This document shows positions 60,013-64,000 of a stretch of DNA of 64,000 bases, piece after piece. The first letter of the stretch is position 1, and each line of letters starts with the position of its first letter. Below the pieces are notes generated by a model. That model saw nothing but the letters and a program-made list of their open reading frames with translations. It was not told the origin of the DNA and did not search any database. The DNA comes from Bradyrhizobium sp. WSM3983. Its GTDB lineage: Bacteria; Pseudomonadota; Alphaproteobacteria; Rhizobiales; Xanthobacteraceae. Both the position numbers and the translations under genes were made by a program. Location of the stretch: positions 310,001 to 374,000 of the forward strand of contig NZ_AXAY01000004.1 in assembly GCF_000473045.1 (NCBI RefSeq), given 5' to 3'.

Positions 60013-60338
60013 GCTGGCTTCATTTCGTATCCTATTTCTTCGGTGGCGCGTGTCTCGCGAACACCATTCCGCATCTCGTCAGCGGCCTGCGCGGCGAACC
60101 GTTCCAGAGCCCGTTCGCAAAACCGAGAGGAGAAGGGCTATCCTCGTCGACGGTCAACGTGCTCTGGGGCTTCTTCAACCTCGTGGTCGGATATCTCCTC
60201 GTCTGCCGTGTCGGAGAGTTTTCACTGCTGGACATAGGTGACGTCGCAGCTCTCGGGCTCGGCGCTCTGCTGCTGAGCCTGTTTTGCGCGCGGCGGTTCG
60301 GCCAGTTCCACGGCGGCAACACGCCGACAGGGTCGTGA
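60009..60338 (+). CDS. small membrane protein
   Basis: 109 residues from MSWLHFVSYFFGGACLANTIPHLVSGLRGEPFQ. Three hydrophobic segments (about 2-22, 45-66, 75-95) and basic ends. The family occurs next to such hydrolase genes but has no known role that I can name. It begins in an ATGA overlap with the isochorismatase-like gene and ends 2 bp before the MFS gene, so it is firmly within the operon. A longer in-frame start at 59670 lies deep inside the previous gene and is rejected. Confidence 0.8.
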   Translation: MSWLHFVSYFFGGACLANTIPHLVSGLRGEPFQSPFAKPRGEGLSSSTVNVLWGFFNLVVGYLLVCRVGEFSLLDIGDVAALGLGALLLSLFCARRFGQFHGGNTPTGS

Positions 60339-60340
60339 GC

Positions 60341-61576
60341 ATGGCGGGCGCGGGTACGTTTCGCTCACTGCGGAACTACAATTACCGCGTCTGGGCAGCG
60401 GGCGCGCTGGTGTCCAACACCGGGACATGGATGCAGCGCGCCGCGCAGGACTGGCTCGTTCTCACCGAGCTCACACGACACAATGCGTCGACCGTCGGCG
60501 TGGTGATGGCGCTCCAGTTCGGGCCGCAGCTTCTGCTGATGCCGTGGACGGGTTTTGCCGCCGATCATTTCGACCAGCGACGGCTTCTGGTCGCGACTCA
60601 GGCGACGATGGGCGTGCTGGCGCTCGTTCTCGGCCTTCTCACGGTCACCGGCCTGGTGCAGCTCTGGCATGTTTACGCGTTTGCCTTCCTGTTCGGCTGT
60701 GCCGCGGCCTTCGACGCCCCGGTGCGCCAGACGTTCGTGGCCGAGCTCGTCGGCGACGGCGAGCTCTCCAATGCGATCGCGCTGAACTCGACGTCCTTCA
60801 ATGCCGCACGGATGGTCGGGCCCGCGGTGGCAGGGATTGTCATCGCTTCGATCGGCACCGGGTGGGCCTTCCTGCTCAACGCCGCATCCTTTATGGCGGT
60901 GCTCGGCTCGCTCGCTATGCTCCGCACCTCCGAGCTTCGCCCGAACGCACGGGCCCACCGGACCAAGGGCGGCATGACGGAGGGCTTTCGCTACGTGTGG
61001 TCACGCAGCGATCTCAGGGCGATCATGATCATGCTGTTCCTGATCGGCACGTTCGGACTGAATTTTCCGATCTTCATCTCGACCATGGCGGTCAGCGTCT
61101 TCCACACCGATGCGCGCGGCTTCGGCCTTTTGTCATCGACGATGGCGATCGGCACGATCTCAGGCGCGCTGCTGGCTGCAGGGCGCGCGCGGCCGCGGTT
61201 CGTCTCGTTGCTGCTGGGCGCGGCTGCTTTTGGCGCGGGATGCACTCTGGCCGCGCTCGCGCCCAGCTACTGGCTGTTCGCCGGCAGCCTGGTCCTGATC
61301 GGAGTCGCGGCGCTGACGGTCACGAATACCTCGAACGCCATGATGCAGCTCTCCACCGAGCCGCGAATGAGGGGACGCGTGATGGCGTTGCGCCTCGGCG
61401 TCGCGCTGGGCGGCACACCGATCGGCGCACCGATCGTCGGATGGGTGGCGGACAATCTGGGCCCGCGCTGGGCGCTCGGCGTGGGCGCGGCGGCAGGCTT
61501 CGCGGCGGCGCTGGTTGCGGCCCGCGCCATGTCGGCGCGCACGCGGAGGTTCACCGCGAATGAAACGCGCGCTTAG
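60341..61576 (+). CDS. MFS exporter (MFS_3/EntS-like)
   Basis: 411 residues from MAGAGTFRSLRNYNYRVWAAGALVSNTGTW, with about 12 membrane helices. LPWTGFAADHFDQRRLLVATQ is motif A, and the NTGTWMQRAAQDWLVLTELT opening is that of the MFS_3 group that includes the enterobactin exporter EntS and macrolide-efflux relatives. In an operon with an isochorismatase-fold enzyme and close to a TonB receptor, export of a small catechol or siderophore-like compound is plausible. Its stop overlaps the convergent aldolase stop by 4 bp. Confidence 0.87.
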   Translation: MAGAGTFRSLRNYNYRVWAAGALVSNTGTWMQRAAQDWLVLTELTRHNASTVGVVMALQFGPQLLLMPWTGFAADHFDQRRLLVATQATMGVLALVLGLLTVTGLVQLWHVYAFAFLFGCAAAFDAPVRQTFVAELVGDGELSNAIALNSTSFNAARMVGPAVAGIVIASIGTGWAFLLNAASFMAVLGSLAMLRTSELRPNARAHRTKGGMTEGFRYVWSRSDLRAIMIMLFLIGTFGLNFPIFISTMAVSVFHTDARGFGLLSSTMAIGTISGALLAAGRARPRFVSLLLGAAAFGAGCTLAALAPSYWLFAGSLVLIGVAALTVTNTSNAMMQLSTEPRMRGRVMALRLGVALGGTPIGAPIVGWVADNLGPRWALGVGAAAGFAAALVAARAMSARTRRFTANETRA

Positions 61577-62457
61577 GCGATCGCGGGGCTGGTCAGTTCG
61601 TCCAGCTTCGCCTTGAGCGCGGTGCCGTCAGTCAACGCACGCAGCGGCGGCCGCACGCGCAACCAGCCTGCGTCGCCGGTCTGCGCGGCGAGAATGGCCT
61701 TCAGCGTCGTCAGGAAGGACGGAGACTTCACCACGATATCAACCGCGGCCTGCATGCGTGCCTCGACATCCTTGCCGTCGATCATCGCCTTGACCAGCTC
61801 CGGCGTGATGTTGGCCATGCCGCAGATGGTGCCGGCGCCGCCGCCGGCGATCGCACGCGCGATGTCGGTTTCGTTACCGACAGTGATGGCTAGCTCAGGA
61901 GCAGCAGCGCGGAATGCCTGGAACTGCTTGAAGTCGCCGCTGGAGTCCTTCAGACCCGCGACCACCTTGCCGTAACGCTTGCGAAGGTTCGCTGCGACCG
62001 TTGTCGGGATCGCAACGCCGGAGACCTGCGGGATGTGATAGAGATAGGCGCGCAGACGATCATCGGCGACACCGTCGAAGATCGCCGCGAACGCATCCTC
62101 GATGCCTTCAGGCGCGGCGCTGCGATCGAAGTAAGGCGGCAGATACAGGACGTGGCGCAGACCAAGGCCGAGCACGGCGCGCGTCAGCGCGATGCCGTCG
62201 CTGATGGCGGGGAAGCCGCCGCCAATGCCGATGCGCTCCGCCGGCACGCCGGCCTTGAGCACGGCTTCGATGGTCGCGACGCGTTCAGCGACATTGAAGG
62301 AGGTGCCCTCGCCGGTGGTGCCGAACAGCACGACGCCGTCGACGCCCTTGCCGAAGAGCTGTTTGGCATGAGCGGCAAGCCTGGCGGAGTCCACGCTGCC
62401 GTCCGTCGCCAGCGGCGTCGCCGACGCCACCCAGAACCCGCGAATTGCCTCCGTCAT
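61573..62457 (-). CDS. dihydrodipicolinate synthase-family aldolase
   Basis: 294 residues from MTEAIRGFWVASATPLATDGSV. GxxGE motif as GTTGEG, catalytic Tyr in YLYHIPQVSG (about residue 137) and Schiff-base Lys in VAGLKDSSGDF (about 165) are all present, so it is a competent pyruvate-type aldolase. The second-ring features of true DapA are not clear. It is divergent from a GlcD-type FAD dehydrogenase, which suggests that the pair handles a hydroxy- or keto-acid rather than lysine synthesis. Twelve more bases to 62469 are open. Confidence 0.88.
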   Translation of the reverse strand: MTEAIRGFWVASATPLATDGSVDSARLAAHAKQLFGKGVDGVVLFGTTGEGTSFNVAERVATIEAVLKAGVPAERIGIGGGFPAISDGIALTRAVLGLGLRHVLYLPPYFDRSAAPEGIEDAFAAIFDGVADDRLRAYLYHIPQVSGVAIPTTVAANLRKRYGKVVAGLKDSSGDFKQFQAFRAAAPELAITVGNETDIARAIAGGGAGTICGMANITPELVKAMIDGKDVEARMQAAVDIVVKSPSFLTTLKAILAAQTGDAGWLRVRPPLRALTDGTALKAKLDELTSPAIA

Positions 62458-62626
62458 AGCACCACCCATTGTTGCGGCTCCCCGTGATCTCCAATGATCT
62501 TGGAGGGCTTACCGAGCCTTGTTTTTACTTTACTTTTTGTCCTGTACCTTACATACAAGATAGACGCAAATCCTTTCCGCCGTCGCGGCGCGCATGAGGC
62601 GCAGCCAAATTTTGAGGAGGTCTCGC

Positions 62627-64000
62627 ATGAACATGGTGACCTCCTTCGGACATCCCGAGCCGTTACTCGCCGCCTTGCGCGACAAGCTCGGCTCCGCGGC
62701 CGTGCTGACCGGCAGCGACGTGCCCGCGCGCAATTGCAACGACTGGAGCGCGAGCCTGCCGCAGACGCCGCTTGCGGTGATCCGGCCGCTCGATGCGCAG
62801 GGCGTTGCCGATGCGATCCTGACCTGCCGGCAGGCGCGCCTGCCCTTCGTGCCGCAGGGCGGCTTGACCGGGCTCTGCCGCGGCGCCGCGCCCGAAGCGG
62901 GCTGGGTCGCGATCTCGCTGGAGCGCATGACCGGCATCGAGGAGATCGATCGCGCCTCGATGACGATGACGGTGAAATCGGGCACGCCGCTCGAGGCGAT
63001 CCAGAAGGCTGCCGACGAGGCCGGCTTCTTCTTTCCGCTCGATCTCGGCTCGCGTGGCTCCTGCGCGATCGGCGGCAATCTCTCCACCAATGCCGGCGGC
63101 AACCGCGTGATCCGCTACGGCATGACCCGCGAGCTCGTGCTCGGTCTCGAAGTGGTGCTGCCGGACGGCACCGTCATCACCAGCCTCAACAAGCTGATGA
63201 AGAACAATGCCGGCTACGACCTGAAACATCTCTTCATCGGTTCGGAAGGCACGCTTGGGATCATCACCCGCGTGGTGCTGAAGCTGTTTCCGAAACCGCG
63301 CTCCACCATGGCTGCGCTCTGCGCGCTGAAGGATTATGCCGCGGTGATCGCGCTGCTCGATGCCGCACGCAGCGGGCTCGGACCGCTGCTGTCGGCGTTC
63401 GAAGTGATGTGGCCGGACTATTGGGACGTGATCACAACGCGGGCCGGCGTCAAGCCGCCGGTCGCCGCCGGCCAAGGTCTCTATGTGCTGGTCGAGGCGC
63501 AGGGCACCGACGAGAGCATCGATGCGCCACGTTTCCAGGCCTGGCTCGAAGAGCTGATGGAGCGCGGGCTATTGGCCGATGCCGCCGTGGCGCAATCGCT
63601 GGCGCAGACTCAAGCCTTCTGGCGCGTGCGCGACATCTGCGCCGAATTCGGCCAGGTGCTGGGTCCGCACATCTCCTACGACATCGGCCTTGCTGTGGCG
63701 CGGATGGACGAGTTCGCCACGCGCTGCAAGGCGGCGCTCGCTGATGGCATCAAAGGCTGCGAGAGCGTCTATTACGGCCATATCGGCGACGGCAATCTGC
63801 ATCTCGTCTCCTGGGTCACGGGCCTTCCCGTCGAACAGCAGCCCAAGGAGGAGATGGACACGATCATCTATGGTCTGGTGCGCGACATGGGCGGCAGCGT
63901 CTCCGCCGAGCACGGCATCGGCACGCTGAAGAAGAAATGGCTGGGACATGCGCGCAGCGAGGCCGAGATCGCCCTGATGCGGACACTAAAGGCCGCGCTC
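62627..64000 (+). CDS. FAD-binding oxidoreductase, GlcD/D-lactate dehydrogenase type, 3' end outside window
   Basis: At least 458 residues from MNMVTSFGHPEPL with GGAGG 6 nt upstream. PCMH-type FAD domain: PFVPQGGLTGLCRGAAP, SRGSCAIGGNLSTNAGGNRVIRYGM and GSEGTLGIITRV. The C-terminal substrate and metal-binding half has YYGHIGDGNLHL and SAEHGIGTLKKKWL, shared by D-2-hydroxyglutarate and D-lactate dehydrogenases. It would oxidise a D-2-hydroxy acid, passing electrons to the quinone pool or ETF. The frame is open to the right edge. Shares a 170-bp control region with the divergent aldolase. Confidence 0.9.
   Translation, partial: MNMVTSFGHPEPLLAALRDKLGSAAVLTGSDVPARNCNDWSASLPQTPLAVIRPLDAQGVADAILTCRQARLPFVPQGGLTGLCRGAAPEAGWVAISLERMTGIEEIDRASMTMTVKSGTPLEAIQKAADEAGFFFPLDLGSRGSCAIGGNLSTNAGGNRVIRYGMTRELVLGLEVVLPDGTVITSLNKLMKNNAGYDLKHLFIGSEGTLGIITRVVLKLFPKPRSTMAALCALKDYAAVIALLDAARSGLGPLLSAFEVMWPDYWDVITTRAGVKPPVAAGQGLYVLVEAQGTDESIDAPRFQAWLEELMERGLLADAAVAQSLAQTQAFWRVRDICAEFGQVLGPHISYDIGLAVARMDEFATRCKAALADGIKGCESVYYGHIGDGNLHLVSWVTGLPVEQQPKEEMDTIIYGLVRDMGGSVSAEHGIGTLKKKWLGHARSEAEIALMRTLKAAL

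Noticed and set aside
59670-60338. Longer 222-residue version of the small membrane protein
   Set aside because: The first half lies out of frame inside the isochorismatase-like gene. The ATG at 60009, overlapping the previous stop, gives a clean membrane protein.
1-64000. CRISPR arrays, prophage genes, rRNA or complete insertion sequences
   Set aside because: I looked for regularly spaced direct repeats, transposase or phage structural proteins and rRNA motifs and saw none. The repeats present are inverted hairpin types.

Overview
The window is high-GC chromosomal DNA from an alphaproteobacterium, most likely Bradyrhizobium or a close relative. Evidence: strong third-position GC, ABC importers with Bug-type periplasmic proteins, a complete C-P lyase locus, an Irr-type iron motif, and three families of intergenic hairpin repeats that I recognise from memory as typical of Bradyrhizobium. 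I could not run a search, so the genus is an inference.

Layout. 1-4.6 kb: end of a TetR regulator, a chloroperoxidase-like hydrolase, small proteins, and a cyclic-nucleotide-domain/thioredoxin-reductase-like flavoprotein. 4.8-9 kb: tRNA-Thr(GGT), then a gene-poor, more AT-rich stretch with an orphan hydrolase, three copies of one hairpin repeat, a ferric-reductase-like membrane protein and a frameshifted Tat-exported dioxygenase-like gene. 9-15.7 kb: a luciferase-like flavin oxidoreductase and a six-gene catabolic operon (Bug protein, flavin reductase, FAH-family hydrolase, HpaH-like hydratase, RidA, LigI-like amidohydrolase) divergent from an IclR regulator with a perfect operator over its start codon. 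15.8-20.1 kb: metY, a hydrolase, a basic DUF6496-like protein, an SDR and a PPOX-family protein.

20.2-33.8 kb: a full phosphonate locus. phnGHIJKLMN is divergent from its repressor gene phnF, with a Pho box followed by a long PhnF-type palindrome between them. phnCDEE imports the substrate. A third unit, preceded by three 11-bp-phased Pho repeats, carries a hexapeptide-repeat transferase, a second divergent PhnM and a 2H-phosphoesterase (DUF1045). No phnP is present, so the 2H protein may do that step.

33.8-64 kb: a selenium-binding-protein/methanethiol oxidase with a membrane partner, an aldolase, a chemoreceptor, a MarR-crotonase pair with a perfect operator, a TetR-EmrAB efflux system, and then the most unusual gene here: a predicted ClpS-like domain + ClpX-type zinc domain + AAA+ ATPase in one chain (44456-46177). 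After it come a tannase-family esterase, GntP permease, patatin, SerA, a truncated radical SAM gene, a four-part rhodanese protein, a YwqG-like protein, an iron module (PepSY reductase-like protein, TonB receptor, iron control element), a MarR/isochorismatase-like/MFS operon, a second DHDPS-family aldolase, and a GlcD-type FAD dehydrogenase cut by the window end.
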